A stretch of 64,000 bases of DNA from contig NC_008228.1 in assembly GCF_000014225.1 (NCBI RefSeq), positions 5,084,001 to 5,148,000 on the forward strand, written 5' to 3'. This DNA is from Paraglaciecola sp. T6c (GTDB lineage: Bacteria; Pseudomonadota; Gammaproteobacteria; Enterobacterales; Alteromonadaceae). The position numbers and the translations under genes are program-made. Shown here in pieces: positions 29,618 to 39,623 of this stretch (position 1 is its first letter; the number at the start of each line of letters is the position of its first letter). The notes beneath the pieces are model-generated. The model was given only the letters and a program-made list of their open reading frames with translations, was not told where the DNA came from and ran no database searches.

Positions 29618-31168
29618 TTAGCTGAAAATACCGTTCACGTCTGATAAGAAAAACTTATAGGCGGGATTTTCGGTTTCTTCAGAGTATTGGTAGCCGAGTT
29701 GACCTAAGTGTTGCTCAAAATCAGCACGTTCGCTATCAGGGAAATCAAACCCCGCTAGCACTAAACCTTCCGCAGCACCATGGTTACGGTAATGAAACAA
29801 AGTAATGTTCCAGCGTTCGCCCAAGGTTTTTAAGAAGGTCATTAGGGCTCCTGGCTGTTCAGGAAACTCAAATGAGAACAAGTGCTCATGAAGTAGAGCA
29901 GGGGGGCGACCACCGACCATGTAGCGCACATGCAGTTTTGCCATTTCATTGTCTGACATGTCCAGACAAGGGTAGTCATTTGCACTCAAAGTGGCCATCA
30001 ACTCAGCAAACTCTTCTTGGCCCCTTCGCAACTTCACACCCACAAAAATATGCGCTTCTTTTTCACTTGAAAAACGATAGTTGAACTCTGTGATGGTTTT
30101 ACCACCTAGCAGTTCGCAGAAGTGCTTAAACGCGCCTTTTTTCTCAGGGATTTTAACGGCAAATACGGCTTCTTTTTGCTCACCTAATTCACAGCGTTCA
30201 GACACATAACGCAAAGTGTGAAAATTAATATTAGCGCCACATAACACGCCACCAAAGACTTTACCCTTAACGTCATTTAGCCTAGCGTATTTACGCATGG
30301 CTGCAACAGACAATGCGCCTGCTGGCTCAGCAATCACGCGGGTATCATCGAAAATATCTTTGATTGCCGTGCATAACTCATCATTGTTAACGGTAATGAC
30401 TTCATCTACGTATTGCTGACACAAGCGAAATGTTTCAGTACCTATGGTTTTCACTGCTACACCGTCTGCAAAAATCCCTACAAAGGGCAAAGGAGTAGGC
30501 TCACCAGCCTTTAAAGCAGCTTGTAAACAAGCAGATTCGCTGGACTCTACAGCGACAATTTTGATACTGGGCTTGAGCTGCTTTAAATACACACTCATGC
30601 CAGCGGCTAAACCGCCGCCGCCCACTGCGATAAAAACGATATCCAGATTCGGGTTTTGCTCAAGCATTTCCTTGGCAATGGTCCCTTGCCCGGCAATAAC
30701 GTCTGGGTCGTCAAATGGCGGGATCATGGTATACCCATGCAACGCAGCTAAACGTTTAGACTCTTCACTGGCTTGGTCGAAGCTAGTACCATGAAGCACT
30801 ACGTTGACGTTAGCACCTCCGAAGTTGCGCACCGCGTCCACTTTAATGTCAGGGGTGGTTTCTGGCATCACAATAGTGGCCTGAATATTCTTGCGAGAGG
30901 CACAATAAGCAATACCTTGGGCGTGGTTGCCCGCTGATGCGGTAATGATCCCCGCGTTTAGCGCTTCATCATCTAAGTGACTGATCTTATTATATGCACC
31001 ACGCAATTTGAACGACTTAACCGGTTGCTGATCTTCTCGCTTAAGCCATACATCATTCCCTAAAACAGCGGAGAATTTGTCTAGATGGACAAACTCGCTG
31101 TTTACCGCCACGTCATACACTGGCGACATTAAAACCTTTTTTAAATATTCTTGGGCACTGGTGGTCAT
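29618..31168 (-). CDS. ilvA: threonine ammonia-lyase, biosynthetic
   Basis: PLP enzyme that deaminates threonine to 2-oxobutanoate, the first step of isoleucine synthesis. The 516-residue protein has the catalytic domain with the PLP lysine in PVKSFKLRGAYNK (about residue 52) and the glycine loop VGGGGLAAG, then two C-terminal ACT-like regulatory domains (about 335-510) typical of the isoleucine-inhibited biosynthetic form. Its ATG overlaps the ilvD stop by one base (TAATG), so the two genes are translationally coupled. Expression is probably set by the attenuator upstream of ilvD. Confidence 0.96.
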   Translation of the reverse strand: MTTSAQEYLKKVLMSPVYDVAVNSEFVHLDKFSAVLGNDVWLKREDQQPVKSFKLRGAYNKISHLDDEALNAGIITASAGNHAQGIAYCASRKNIQATIVMPETTPDIKVDAVRNFGGANVNVVLHGTSFDQASEESKRLAALHGYTMIPPFDDPDVIAGQGTIAKEMLEQNPNLDIVFIAVGGGGLAAGMSVYLKQLKPSIKIVAVESSESACLQAALKAGEPTPLPFVGIFADGVAVKTIGTETFRLCQQYVDEVITVNNDELCTAIKDIFDDTRVIAEPAGALSVAAMRKYARLNDVKGKVFGGVLCGANINFHTLRYVSERCELGEQKEAVFAVKIPEKKGAFKHFCELLGGKTITEFNYRFSSEKEAHIFVGVKLRRGQEEFAELMATLSANDYPCLDMSDNEMAKLHVRYMVGGRPPALLHEHLFSFEFPEQPGALMTFLKTLGERWNITLFHYRNHGAAEGLVLAGFDFPDSERADFEQHLGQLGYQYSEETENPAYKFFLSDVNGIFS

Positions 31169-33015
31169 TAGTCTTCCAATTTGCTTGCGTCGCGCACAGC
31201 ACCTTTATCCGCACTTGTTGCTAATAAGGCGTATGCCTTAAGCGCGAGTGACACTTTACGCTCACGGCTGACTGGCTTCCAAGGATTAGCGCTCTGCTCC
31301 ATTTTCTCTCGTCTGGCTTGAAGCACTTCATCACTAATATCAACACCAATTTTACGCTGGGGGATATCAATGGTCATGCTGTCGCCTTCTTCCACTAAAC
31401 CGATACCGCCGCCGCTAGCGGCTTCTGGCGAGCAATGGCCAATCGATAAACCAGACGTACCGCCTGAGAAGCGGCCATCTGTGATAAGAGCGCATTTTTT
31501 ACCTAATCCTTTGGCTTTCAAATAAGTCGTGGGGTACAGCATTTCTTGCATCCCCGGTCCACCTTTAGGGCCTTCGTAACGGATAACAACTATGTCACCA
31601 GCAATCACTTCGTCGGCTAAAATAGCTTTCACTGCGTCATCTTGGCTTTCGTAAATACGTGCGCGACCAGTAAATACGTGAATGGACTCATCCACACCGG
31701 CTGTTTTTACAATACAACCGTCTTGCGCAATATTGCCGAACAACACGGCCAAGCCACCTTCTTCACTAAATGCATTTGCGCGGCTACGAATACAGCCGTT
31801 TTCACGGTCGGTATCGGCGGTAGGGTAACGGCAATCTTGGCTAAATGCTTTTGTGGTTCGGATGCCAGCAGGGCCTGCACGGAAAAACTCGAGGGCATGG
31901 GCGTTTTCAGGTTGGGTAATATCCCACTCACTTATGACTTCACCAATAGATTTGCCTAACACATGTGGAGTGTCTTCGTGCAGCAAACCGGCGCGATTCA
32001 ACTCGGCCAATATGCCAAGCACACCACCCGCACGATGCACATCTTCCATGTGGTATTGAGGGGTAGAAGGCGCAACCTTACATAGGTGCGGTACGTTGCG
32101 AGATAAGCGATCAATGTCATCCAAGGTAAAAGGCACTTCACCTTCCACCGCTGCCGCCAATAAATGCAAAATAGTATTGGTTGAACCGCCCATGGCGATA
32201 TCAAGACTCATGGCATTTTCAAATGCTTTAAAGTTGGCAATGTTCCGCGGTAAAACTGATTCATCGTCTTGCTGATAATAACGGCGACACAACTCAACAA
32301 TTTGCGTACCCGCTTGTTTGAACAAACCTTCGCGGTCAGCGTGCGTCGCAAGCATTGAACCATTACCTGGTAATGACAAACCAAGCGCTTCCGTTAAGCA
32401 GTTCATTGAGTTGGCAGTAAACATACCTGAGCACGAGCCACATGTAGGGCACGCAGAACGCTCAATTTCACCACTTTGCTCGTCGTTCACGTTGTTATCA
32501 ACACCCGCGACCATGGCATCCACCAAATCCAATTTAATGATTTGATCTGAAAGCTTGGTTTTGCCCGCTTCCATCGGGCCACCAGAAACAAAGATAACCG
32601 GAATATTTAGACGCATTGACGCCATTAACATGCCAGGGGTGATTTTGTCGCAGTTAGAAATACAAACAATCGCATCGGCGCAATGCGCGTTAACCATATA
32701 CTCAACCGAGTCAGCAATGATTTCGCGAGAAGGTAAGCTGTAAAGCATGCCGCTGTGACCCATAGCAATACCGTCATCTACCGCAATCGTATTGAACTCT
32801 TTTGCCACTCCACCAGCCGCTTCAATGCTACGCGCCACCAACTGCCCCATATCTTTTAGGTGCACGTGACCCGGTACAAACTGAGTAAATGAGTTAGACA
32901 CCGCGATAATCGGCTTGCCGAAATCCCCATCTTTCATACCAGTCGCACGCCAAAGCGCGCGAGCGCCGGCCATATTTCTACCTTGGGTTGTGGTTGCTGA
33001 ACGTAACTTTGGCAT
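31168..33015 (-). CDS. ilvD: dihydroxy-acid dehydratase
   Basis: Fe-S dehydratase of valine and isoleucine synthesis. The 615-residue length and the sequence along it match E. coli IlvD. Cluster and metal motifs include [12 protein letters not shown] and [19 protein letters not shown]; the C-terminal half contains [13 protein letters not shown] [17 protein letters not shown]. It is the first structural gene of an ilvDA operon and lies about 190 bases downstream of the ilv leader peptide, with an attenuator between. Confidence 0.97.
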   Translation of the reverse strand: MPKLRSATTTQGRNMAGARALWRATGMKDGDFGKPIIAVSNSFTQFVPGHVHLKDMGQLVARSIEAAGGVAKEFNTIAVDDGIAMGHSGMLYSLPSREIIADSVEYMVNAHCADAIVCISNCDKITPGMLMASMRLNIPVIFVSGGPMEAGKTKLSDQIIKLDLVDAMVAGVDNNVNDEQSGEIERSACPTCGSCSGMFTANSMNCLTEALGLSLPGNGSMLATHADREGLFKQAGTQIVELCRRYYQQDDESVLPRNIANFKAFENAMSLDIAMGGSTNTILHLLAAAVEGEVPFTLDDIDRLSRNVPHLCKVAPSTPQYHMEDVHRAGGVLGILAELNRAGLLHEDTPHVLGKSIGEVISEWDITQPENAHALEFFRAGPAGIRTTKAFSQDCRYPTADTDRENGCIRSRANAFSEEGGLAVLFGNIAQDGCIVKTAGVDESIHVFTGRARIYESQDDAVKAILADEVIAGDIVVIRYEGPKGGPGMQEMLYPTTYLKAKGLGKKCALITDGRFSGGTSGLSIGHCSPEAASGGGIGLVEEGDSMTIDIPQRKIGVDISDEVLQARREKMEQSANPWKPVSRERKVSLALKAYALLATSADKGAVRDASKLED

Positions 33016-33144
33016 TGTCTCTTCTCTCTAACTTAAATAGTGCATTAATAGTGTAAAAATCCGTCGAGGTCGCAGGTGAAACGGTATGCGCGAAAAACCT
33101 CGTCCGGTTGTCGAAATTGATATCTCGGAAAATGTTGCCGCTAA

Positions 33145-33180
33145 AAGCAAAAAACCCCCCGAACTTTCGTGCGGGGGGTT
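33145..33180 (-). terminator. ilv operon attenuator (leader terminator)
   Basis: Read leftward, a nine-base stem AACCCCCCG / CGGGGGGTT with a ten-base loop is followed by TTTTTTGC. It lies between the ilv leader peptide and ilvD, about 130 bases before the ilvD start. The GCGGGG just before the leader stop codon can instead pair with CCCCGC in the terminator's 5' arm, giving a competing structure, as attenuation requires. Confidence 0.85.
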
Positions 33181-33205
33181 AAAATGGTCTGACGTTAATT
33201 CAGAT

Positions 33206-33280
33206 CTATCCCCGCGGAGAACATGTCTCCACCACTGTCACCAAAATAATTACTTTGCTGCACGAGTCGGAATAGAACAT
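33206..33280 (-). CDS. ilvL: ilv operon leader peptide
   Basis: A 24-codon open frame on the minus strand, from ATG at 33280 to TAG at 33206, encoding a peptide whose middle is KVIILVTVVET: seven of eight consecutive residues are Ile, Leu or Val, plus Thr. These are the end products and precursor of the IlvD/IlvA pathway. It ends 26 bases before a strong terminator hairpin. This is the layout of an amino-acid attenuator as in E. coli ilvL, though the peptide sequence differs. No strong ribosome-binding site is visible, so the start is inferred from codon content and layout. Confidence 0.82.
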   Translation of the reverse strand: MFYSDSCSKVIILVTVVETCSPRG

Positions 33281-33464
33281 TAGATAAATTTCTAATTTAA
33301 ATTTGGTATATCGTCACTGCCTATATTGGTAACACGAACCCCCACAACGGATCAAGCAATGCTATAGGCTTTTTTTGTGTCCTTTATACACAAACGCTGA
33401 GTTTGGCTATTTAGAATTTGTCATTTATCGGTATCATTCAGCCTCAAATAGCAGTGAGAAAAAT

Positions 33465-34085
33465 ATGAGTACCTGGTTACATTGGATTGATTTAATGGGC
33501 GTGGCTGTTTTTGCCGTCTCTGGCACATTAATGGCGTATAAAAAGCATATGGATGGCTTTGGCGTCGTCGTTTTAGCCTCAGTGACGGCAATTGGTGGCG
33601 GCACTCTGCGTGATATTATTTTAGATCTGCCTGTGTTTTGGGTGCAAGATCATAGCTTCTTCTTTGCTATTCTAGGCGCAGCGCTTTGTACCATAATATG
33701 GCTACGTATTAGCCATCGCTTCCCCCTGCGATATTTGCAAGTTGCCGACGCCATAGGGTTAGCCTTTTTCAACGTCATGGGCTTACAAAAAGCCCTTAGC
33801 TACGGCGCATCCCCTTTTATCGCGATAGCCCTTGGTACCATGACCGCTGTGTTTGGTGGCTTAATTCGTGATGTGATTTGTCGCGAAATTCCATTAGTCT
33901 TGAAAGGCGATTTGTATGCAACGGCATGTATCATTGGCGGCGCCACGTACATTGCGGGATCTTATCTCGGCTTATCCACTTATAGCTTCATGATCATGGG
34001 CTTTGCGGTAACACTGACCACCCGTTTAGCCGCCATGAAATGGCACTGGCATTTACCTGTATTCAACCCGGAACACATGGAATGA
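33465..34085 (+). CDS. TRIC family (UPF0126) cation channel protein
   Basis: A 206-residue inner-membrane protein with about seven hydrophobic segments in two repeats, each containing the family signature: GGGTLRDIILDLPVFW (about residues 45-60) and FGGLIRDVICREIPLVL (about 130-146). Bacterial TRIC proteins form trimeric monovalent-cation channels; YicG of E. coli is similar. The frame is open upstream to 33375, but the ATG at 33465 is preceded by GAGAA and gives the standard N-terminus MSTWLHWIDL. Confidence 0.9.
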   Translation: MSTWLHWIDLMGVAVFAVSGTLMAYKKHMDGFGVVVLASVTAIGGGTLRDIILDLPVFWVQDHSFFFAILGAALCTIIWLRISHRFPLRYLQVADAIGLAFFNVMGLQKALSYGASPFIAIALGTMTAVFGGLIRDVICREIPLVLKGDLYATACIIGGATYIAGSYLGLSTYSFMIMGFAVTLTTRLAAMKWHWHLPVFNPEHME

Positions 34086-34182
34086 AGCCTTAAGCCGCTT
34101 TGTTCGTTATGCTAAGTGGCGCTAACCTGCTCACTTGACTAGCCTTATGGCATTCGAGTTTGACGTGCAAAAGGCCTTGCTT

Positions 34183-35697
34183 ATGTCATTAGCGGTAGTA
34201 TTTTCAAGAGCGAGTGTCGGCATTGATGCGCCGCTTATCACTGTAGAAGTGCACTTAGCCAACGGGCTGCCTTGTTTTAACTTAGTTGGGTTGCCTGAAG
34301 CATCGGTGCGCGAAGCCAAAGATCGCGTGCGTAGCGCCCTGATAAATTCAGGCTTTGAATTTCCTGCTCGTCGTATAACCGTTAACTTGGCCCCCGCAGA
34401 CTTACCGAAAGAAGGCGGTCGATTCGATCTTGCCATCGCTATCGGTATTATCGCTGCTAGTAATCAACTAAAAGGCGCAAGCCTTGAGGGCATTGAGTTA
34501 GTAGGGGAACTTGCACTTTCCGGTGAAATACGCTCCATCAAAGGCGCGCTGCCTTTTACTTATGCATGTTTTAAGGAGGGTCGTACCGCTATATTACCCG
34601 CTAAAAATGCGAATGAAGCTGCTCTTATCAGCGGAGCGAAGATAGTCCCTGCATATCAATTACTTGATGTGTTTCACCATTTAGGCAAGCAAAAAACTCT
34701 CCCCTTATTTACATCTGACAACATCTTGCAAGAAGCCGAATATAACGTGGATTTACAAGATGTGGTCGGGCAAAGTTCAGCAAAACGTGCCCTAGAAATA
34801 GCGGCAGTCGGCGGACACAACTTGTTATTCACTGGCCCACCAGGCACAGGTAAAACGATGTTGGCCAGTCGTTTGATCACTATTTTACCGCCCATGACCG
34901 ATGAAGAAGCCCTCGCCAGCGCCGCCATTCATTCGATCGTAGGTAAACCGGTTAACCCACAAACGTGGAAACAGCGCGCTTTTCGCCATCCCCACCACAC
35001 GAGTTCGGCCGTTGCGTTAGTCGGTGGTGGCAGTGTGCCAAGGCCCGGGGAAATATCACTCGCTCATCACGGCGTGTTGTTTTTAGATGAATTACCAGAA
35101 TTTGATCGCAAAGTGCTTGATGTACTTCGAGAGCCGCTGGAGTCAGGCTCGGTGTCTATTTCACGTGCCGCTAGACAAGCGCAATTTCCGGCTCAGTTTC
35201 AGTTAGTCGCAGCGATGAACCCGAGCCCAACGGGCAGCCTTAACGACGGGCGCTGTACTGCTGACCAAATATTGCGTTATTTGAATCGTATTTCGGGACC
35301 ATTTCTAGATCGCATCGATTTACAAGTTGATGTGCCTAAGCTCAACGGCAATGAGTTCTCTGAGCAAGTTAAGACGCGAGGATGTAGCAGTAAAGAAACC
35401 AGAGAGCGAGTCGTATTTGCGCGTAATATTGCCCTTTCGCGCAGCAACAAACCCAACACTATGCTTGGTAGCAAAGAGGTGCAAGAGTACTGTCAGCTTT
35501 CAAGTAACGATCAACGTTTTTTGCAAGTTGCCGTTGAAAAATTAGGCTTGTCACTGCGTACCTACCATAGAGTATTAAAGGTATCTCGCACTATCGCAGA
35601 CCTTGCTAATCAGCCTAACATAACCCGCCAACATCTGGCCGAAGCCCTTAATTACCGAGCCTTTGATCGTATGTTGGCGCAGCTTGCTTACAATTAA
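34183..35697 (+). CDS. comM: YifB/ComM family Mg chelatase-like AAA ATPase
   Basis: Hexameric helicase of the MCM group that promotes branch migration during natural transformation. The 504-residue product starts MSLAVVFSRAS, has an N-terminal Lon-like domain (NLAPADLPKEGGRFDLAIAIG, about 80-100), Walker A GPPGTGKT (about 217-224), Walker B LFLDELPEF and a C-terminal Mg chelatase domain. An in-frame start at 34135 would add 16 residues absent in relatives; AAGG lies about ten bases before the chosen ATG. With comF in the same window this hints at competence. Confidence 0.94.
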   Translation: MSLAVVFSRASVGIDAPLITVEVHLANGLPCFNLVGLPEASVREAKDRVRSALINSGFEFPARRITVNLAPADLPKEGGRFDLAIAIGIIAASNQLKGASLEGIELVGELALSGEIRSIKGALPFTYACFKEGRTAILPAKNANEAALISGAKIVPAYQLLDVFHHLGKQKTLPLFTSDNILQEAEYNVDLQDVVGQSSAKRALEIAAVGGHNLLFTGPPGTGKTMLASRLITILPPMTDEEALASAAIHSIVGKPVNPQTWKQRAFRHPHHTSSAVALVGGGSVPRPGEISLAHHGVLFLDELPEFDRKVLDVLREPLESGSVSISRAARQAQFPAQFQLVAAMNPSPTGSLNDGRCTADQILRYLNRISGPFLDRIDLQVDVPKLNGNEFSEQVKTRGCSSKETRERVVFARNIALSRSNKPNTMLGSKEVQEYCQLSSNDQRFLQVAVEKLGLSLRTYHRVLKVSRTIADLANQPNITRQHLAEALNYRAFDRMLAQLAYN

Positions 35698-35783
35698 ATT
35701 TTCACTTTATGTGAGTGTTTCTTGTGAATTAAAAATCTTTCAGGTTATGCTTTCTTAACCGAGGCTATTAACAGTCCTTAATC

Positions 35784-35836
35784 TACCCACTCCATTAAAT
35801 AATTAGCCACCTAGCAATAATTTATTGGAATTGGTA
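35784..35836. repeat. palindromic intergenic repeat, copy 1
   Basis: A 53-base element beginning TACCCACTCCATTAAATAAT and ending TTGGAATTGGTA. The ends form an imperfect inverted repeat. A near-identical element occurs at 61461-61512. The shared core includes TAATTAGCCAC. The 3' arm contains the TTG that is the first possible start codon of the following PepSY gene. Confidence 0.85.
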
Positions 35837-37051
35837 TTAGCTAAAAAATCACCTGGCGCATCAAGGCTCACATTGCATTCATTTTCATTTCGCAAATACA
35901 CCAGAAGGCTCCACTTGTGGTTGGGCTTAAGTCTCGGCGTATTACTGACAATAATATGCCTCTCAGGGGCGGTGTTAGTATTTTATGTTGAGATAGATAC
36001 TTGGCTACACCCAGAACTCGAACGTTCGCAACTGGCCACAGATAGCAGTTGGGACAGCGCATTACATACACTCAATAAAACGTATCCGAATAAAAAAGGC
36101 CCTTGGCGAATTGAGGTGAGTGACAGCAAAAGAGCAATATCAGCTCGTTATTACAACCCCGTAGAGACTCGTAGTGAAGGGTTTGCCCCCCTAATGGTGT
36201 GGTTAAGCAGTGACGGCCTATCAGTGCTTCGCGAAGACTATTGGGGGCACTATTTGGCCACTTGGCTATACAATTTACACTACACGTTGCTCTTTGGTGA
36301 AATAGGCACTTTCGTCATAGGCTACATAGGTCTAGCGACATTATTCTTGCTAGTGAGCGGATTAGTTTCATGGTGGCCGAAGCAGGGCCAGTGGCATAGG
36401 GCGTTCACATTTAAACGACGACGCTCACGTATCGGTTTGCTTTACGATTGGCACAAAATACTGGGACTCGCGAGTGCCGTTCCCTTGTTACTGCTTGTTG
36501 CCACTGGCGTGATGTTATCCCTGCCACAAGAAACAAATAGGGTCCTGGGGCTACTGTTTTCGCCAGTGCAAACAGCCTCTAAACTTAGCGGTATTGCGAA
36601 TAAGACAATACAGCATACTGTGCCGATTTCTGATGCAATTAACGCAGCGAGACAGGCAAACGTCGCTCAAAATGGCGCTGACCTACGGCAATCACGTCTG
36701 GCATGGATCCAAACCCCCGACAACAATTTAAGCGCTCAACAATTCTATACGTTTCGCTTCCAAATACCTGAAGATCCATCTCATCGCTTCCCCAATACAT
36801 TTGTATACGTGGATGCCCATTCAGGGCAGATCATTAGTACATATTCTGCGTGGAAGCATGGCCCTGCAAATAGCATAAAAGGTTGGTTGCATGCTTTGCA
36901 CAACGGCAGTGTAGGGGGCTTAGCACTTCGGATTTTGTGGGTAATTTGTGGCTCAATTGTATTCGCTTTATTTAGCTTAGGCTTCACTCGCTGGCGATTG
37001 CGCACGAGCAAAAAAGGGTCTTCAACTTTGAAAACGCAATCCCTTCGTTAG
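35825..37051 (+). CDS. PepSY-associated membrane protein
   Basis: A protein of up to 408 residues with the layout of PepSY-associated TM proteins, often linked to iron or siderophore reduction: an N-terminal helix after YTRRLHLWLGLSLGVLLTI (about residues 25-43), a periplasmic segment, two central helices (about 160-185 and 212-232) and a final helix (about 370-392). No ATG is available; TTG codons at 35825, 35831 or 35873 are the options. The one at 35873 has AAGG six bases upstream, and the first two fall inside a dispersed repeat. It overlaps the convergent ilvY gene by four bases. Confidence 0.82.
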   Translation: MELVLAKKSPGASRLTLHSFSFRKYTRRLHLWLGLSLGVLLTIICLSGAVLVFYVEIDTWLHPELERSQLATDSSWDSALHTLNKTYPNKKGPWRIEVSDSKRAISARYYNPVETRSEGFAPLMVWLSSDGLSVLREDYWGHYLATWLYNLHYTLLFGEIGTFVIGYIGLATLFLLVSGLVSWWPKQGQWHRAFTFKRRRSRIGLLYDWHKILGLASAVPLLLLVATGVMLSLPQETNRVLGLLFSPVQTASKLSGIANKTIQHTVPISDAINAARQANVAQNGADLRQSRLAWIQTPDNNLSAQQFYTFRFQIPEDPSHRFPNTFVYVDAHSGQIISTYSAWKHGPANSIKGWLHALHNGSVGGLALRILWVICGSIVFALFSLGFTRWRLRTSKKGSSTLKTQSLR

Positions 37052-37902
37052 CAGTTGAATAGCGCCTGAATAGCAGGCTCACTTTGCCGCTTACTGATGC
37101 AACACAAACCAATTTGGTAAGGCTCAATGTCATCCAACCGAATACGGTTTACACGCTGACTTATGGTGGAATTGTCTAACACTATTTCAGGCACAATGCC
37201 CAAGCCGCAACCCAGCGCTACCATGCTTACAATCGCTTCATTACCCGCTACCGTTGCGTACACTCGCGGTCGAATACCTTGCTCAGCAAACCAGTGGTGC
37301 ACAATTCGTTTTGATGGTCCCGAGTCAGGCAGAATGACAGAATGTTCGCGCCAATCCACTTGGCTCAAACGGGTTAGCTGGGTTTCTTTGGGTGCGATAA
37401 GCAGTAAAGGCACCTCGCCAAGGGGTAAGAACGTCAGGTCAGGAGGGAAGTCAGGGGTATGAATGGCAATGGCTGCATCCACTTCTTGTTTCATCACCTT
37501 ACTAGCAGATAGGGCAGGGTCGCCGGTGTTTAACTTTATCTCTACTTGGGGATATTGATGACGAAAGCTATCAAGTAATTTTGGCAAATGGCTTTGACTG
37601 GCCGTCACTGAACAAAACAAACTTAATTCGCCTTGAATTTGCTCGTGATCTTGTTGCAGCTCCCATTTGACTTTCTTCCATTCAGACAAGGTTTGCTGTG
37701 AAAAGCGCAATAGTTTTGCTCCAGCTGCGGTGAGCTTTACTTTTCGATTGTCCCGCACAAACAGTGGCGTGCCACAGTCATCTTCAAGGCGTTGAATGAC
37801 ACGACTAAGGGTAGAGGGACTGACAAACAACGCTTCAGCAGTTTTGCTGAAGTGCAAGCTACTGGCTAAATGTTGGAATAATTCCAAGCTTCGAATGTCC
37901 AT
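37048..37902 (-). CDS. ilvY: LysR-type activator of ilvC
   Basis: A 284-residue LysR regulator: N-terminal helix-turn-helix (LFQHLASSLHFSKTAEALFVSPSTLSRVIQRLE, about 7-40) and a substrate-binding domain (about 90-284). It is divergent from ilvC with 144 bases between, the classical ilvY/ilvC arrangement. In E. coli IlvY activates ilvC when bound to acetolactate or acetohydroxybutyrate. The N-terminal sequence MDIRSLELFQHLASSLHFSK closely matches IlvY. Confidence 0.94.
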   Translation of the reverse strand: MDIRSLELFQHLASSLHFSKTAEALFVSPSTLSRVIQRLEDDCGTPLFVRDNRKVKLTAAGAKLLRFSQQTLSEWKKVKWELQQDHEQIQGELSLFCSVTASQSHLPKLLDSFRHQYPQVEIKLNTGDPALSASKVMKQEVDAAIAIHTPDFPPDLTFLPLGEVPLLLIAPKETQLTRLSQVDWREHSVILPDSGPSKRIVHHWFAEQGIRPRVYATVAGNEAIVSMVALGCGLGIVPEIVLDNSTISQRVNRIRLDDIEPYQIGLCCISKRQSEPAIQALFNC

Positions 37903-38046
37903 CTTAGTCCTTCACAAAAACGTTATTGCAGAATATGAAATATTAAGTTGCAAATATATCATTTTATTCAATAGATGAAATACCCTATTCTCTCAATCAC
38001 ACGAGATCGTCACTGACTTGTTGCACTTACTAGGATTTATAAAAAA
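37903..38046. promoter_or_regulatory. divergent ilvY/ilvC control region
   Basis: An AT-rich 144-base region between the divergent genes. TTGCA appears at 37926-37930 and 37948-37952, two half-sites 22 bases apart on the same face of the helix, in the half nearer ilvY. These could be IlvY operator halves. I cannot fix the exact operators or promoters by eye. Confidence 0.45.
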
Positions 38047-39531
38047 ATGGCAAATTATTTCAATACATTATCTTTACGTCAGCAACTTGACCAAATTGGT
38101 CGTTGCCGATTCATGCAGCGCAGCGAATTTTCAGAAGGCTGTGATTTCCTTAAAGGCAAAAAAATAGTCATCGTAGGTTGTGGCGCTCAAGGTTTAAACC
38201 AAGGCCTTAACATGCGAGATTCTGGTTTGGATGTTGCTTATGCGCTTCGTCAAGCCGCTATCGATGAAAAACGCGATTCATTCCAACGTGCAAGCGGTAA
38301 TGGTTTTACTGTTGGTACGTACAAAGAGCTTATTCCAAGTGCTGATTTGGTTTACAACCTAACGCCTGATAAACAGCATTCAAGCGTTGTTGAAGCTATT
38401 ATGCCTCTTATGAAAGAAGGTGCTTCATTAGGTTACTCTCACGGTTTTAACATCGTTGAAGAAGGCCAACAAATTCGTTCAGACATCACAGTCGTGATGT
38501 GTGCACCAAAATGCCCAGGCACTGAAGTACGTGAAGAATACAAGCGTGGATTCGGTGTTCCGACATTAATTGCGGTTCACCCTGAAAACGATCCTCAGCA
38601 ACAAGGTTGGGATATCGCTAAAGCACTCGCAAGCGCAACAGGCGGCGATCGTGCAGGCGTACTTGAGTCTTCATTCGTAGCCGAAGTTAAGTCTGACTTA
38701 ATGGGCGAGCAAACGATCCTTTGTGGTATGCAACAAGCTGCGGCCGTTCTTGGTTACGAGAAAATGGTGGCTGACGGCATCGACCCCGCTTATGCCGGAG
38801 CGTTGATTCAGTTTGGCCTAGAAGCCATCACCGAAGCACTTAAAATCGGTGGCGTGACCAACATGATGGATCGCCTCTCGAACCCAGCTAAAATCAAGGC
38901 ATTTGATTTATCTGAGCAACTTAAAGACATGTTAAAGCCACTATTTGGCAAGCATCAGGACGATATCATCAGCGGTGAATTTTCACGTACTATGATGGAA
39001 GATTGGGCCAATGGTGACGCTAACTTATTGAAGTGGCGTGAAGAAACAGGCCAAACAGGTTTTGAAAATGCGCCTGAATACAATGGTAAAATCGATGAGC
39101 AAGAATTCTTCGATAACGGTGTATTCATTGTGGCCATGATCAAAGCGGGTGTTGAGTTAGCATTCGACGTTATGGTTGAAGCGGGCATTTTACCTGAGTC
39201 TGCTTACTACGAGTCATTGCATGAAACGCCGCTCATTTCTAACACGATCGCCCGTAAGCGCTTGTACGAAATGAATGTCGTTATCTCTGATACTGCAGAA
39301 TATGGCAACTACCTGTTCGCTAACGCGGCCATTCCTTTATTGGCGGATAAATTAATGCCAAGCATTGGTACAGAGTTAATTGGTAAGCCTTTCGCTGCAG
39401 CTAGCAATAGCGTTGACAATAAAACGCTTGTAGCCGTTAACAAAGCCATTCGTGAGCATGGCGTTGAAAGTGTAGGCGATACACTACGCGGTTACATGAC
39501 TGACATGAAAGCCATAGTTGAAGCGGTGTAA
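38047..39531 (+). CDS. ilvC: ketol-acid reductoisomerase (class II)
   Basis: NADPH-dependent isomeroreductase of valine and isoleucine synthesis. At 494 residues it is the long class II form found in enterobacteria. The Rossmann motif is [14 protein letters not shown] (about residues 42-55); the catalytic domain holds the [13 protein letters not shown] segment and later KARI repeats. AGGA lies about twelve bases before the ATG. It is controlled by the divergent ilvY and ends in a strong terminator. Confidence 0.97.
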   Translation: MANYFNTLSLRQQLDQIGRCRFMQRSEFSEGCDFLKGKKIVIVGCGAQGLNQGLNMRDSGLDVAYALRQAAIDEKRDSFQRASGNGFTVGTYKELIPSADLVYNLTPDKQHSSVVEAIMPLMKEGASLGYSHGFNIVEEGQQIRSDITVVMCAPKCPGTEVREEYKRGFGVPTLIAVHPENDPQQQGWDIAKALASATGGDRAGVLESSFVAEVKSDLMGEQTILCGMQQAAAVLGYEKMVADGIDPAYAGALIQFGLEAITEALKIGGVTNMMDRLSNPAKIKAFDLSEQLKDMLKPLFGKHQDDIISGEFSRTMMEDWANGDANLLKWREETGQTGFENAPEYNGKIDEQEFFDNGVFIVAMIKAGVELAFDVMVEAGILPESAYYESLHETPLISNTIARKRLYEMNVVISDTAEYGNYLFANAAIPLLADKLMPSIGTELIGKPFAAASNSVDNKTLVAVNKAIREHGVESVGDTLRGYMTDMKAIVEAV

Positions 39532-39596
39532 CCCTTCTAGTAACGAATAGTAAATTGAACGATTTCTGTCGTTAGGTGCTGTAAAAAGCCCTCTTT

Positions 39597-39623
39597 GCCC
39601 AGCCAATTTGGCTGGGCTTTTTT
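39597..39623 (+). terminator. intrinsic terminator after ilvC
   Basis: An eight-base stem GCCCAGCC (39597-39604) / GGCTGGGC (39610-39617) with a five-base loop runs into six T residues. Confidence 0.9.

Noticed and set aside
33086..33283. 65-codon + strand frame upstream of the TRIC gene
   Set aside because: It is antisense to the ilv leader peptide and attenuator, which have far better support.
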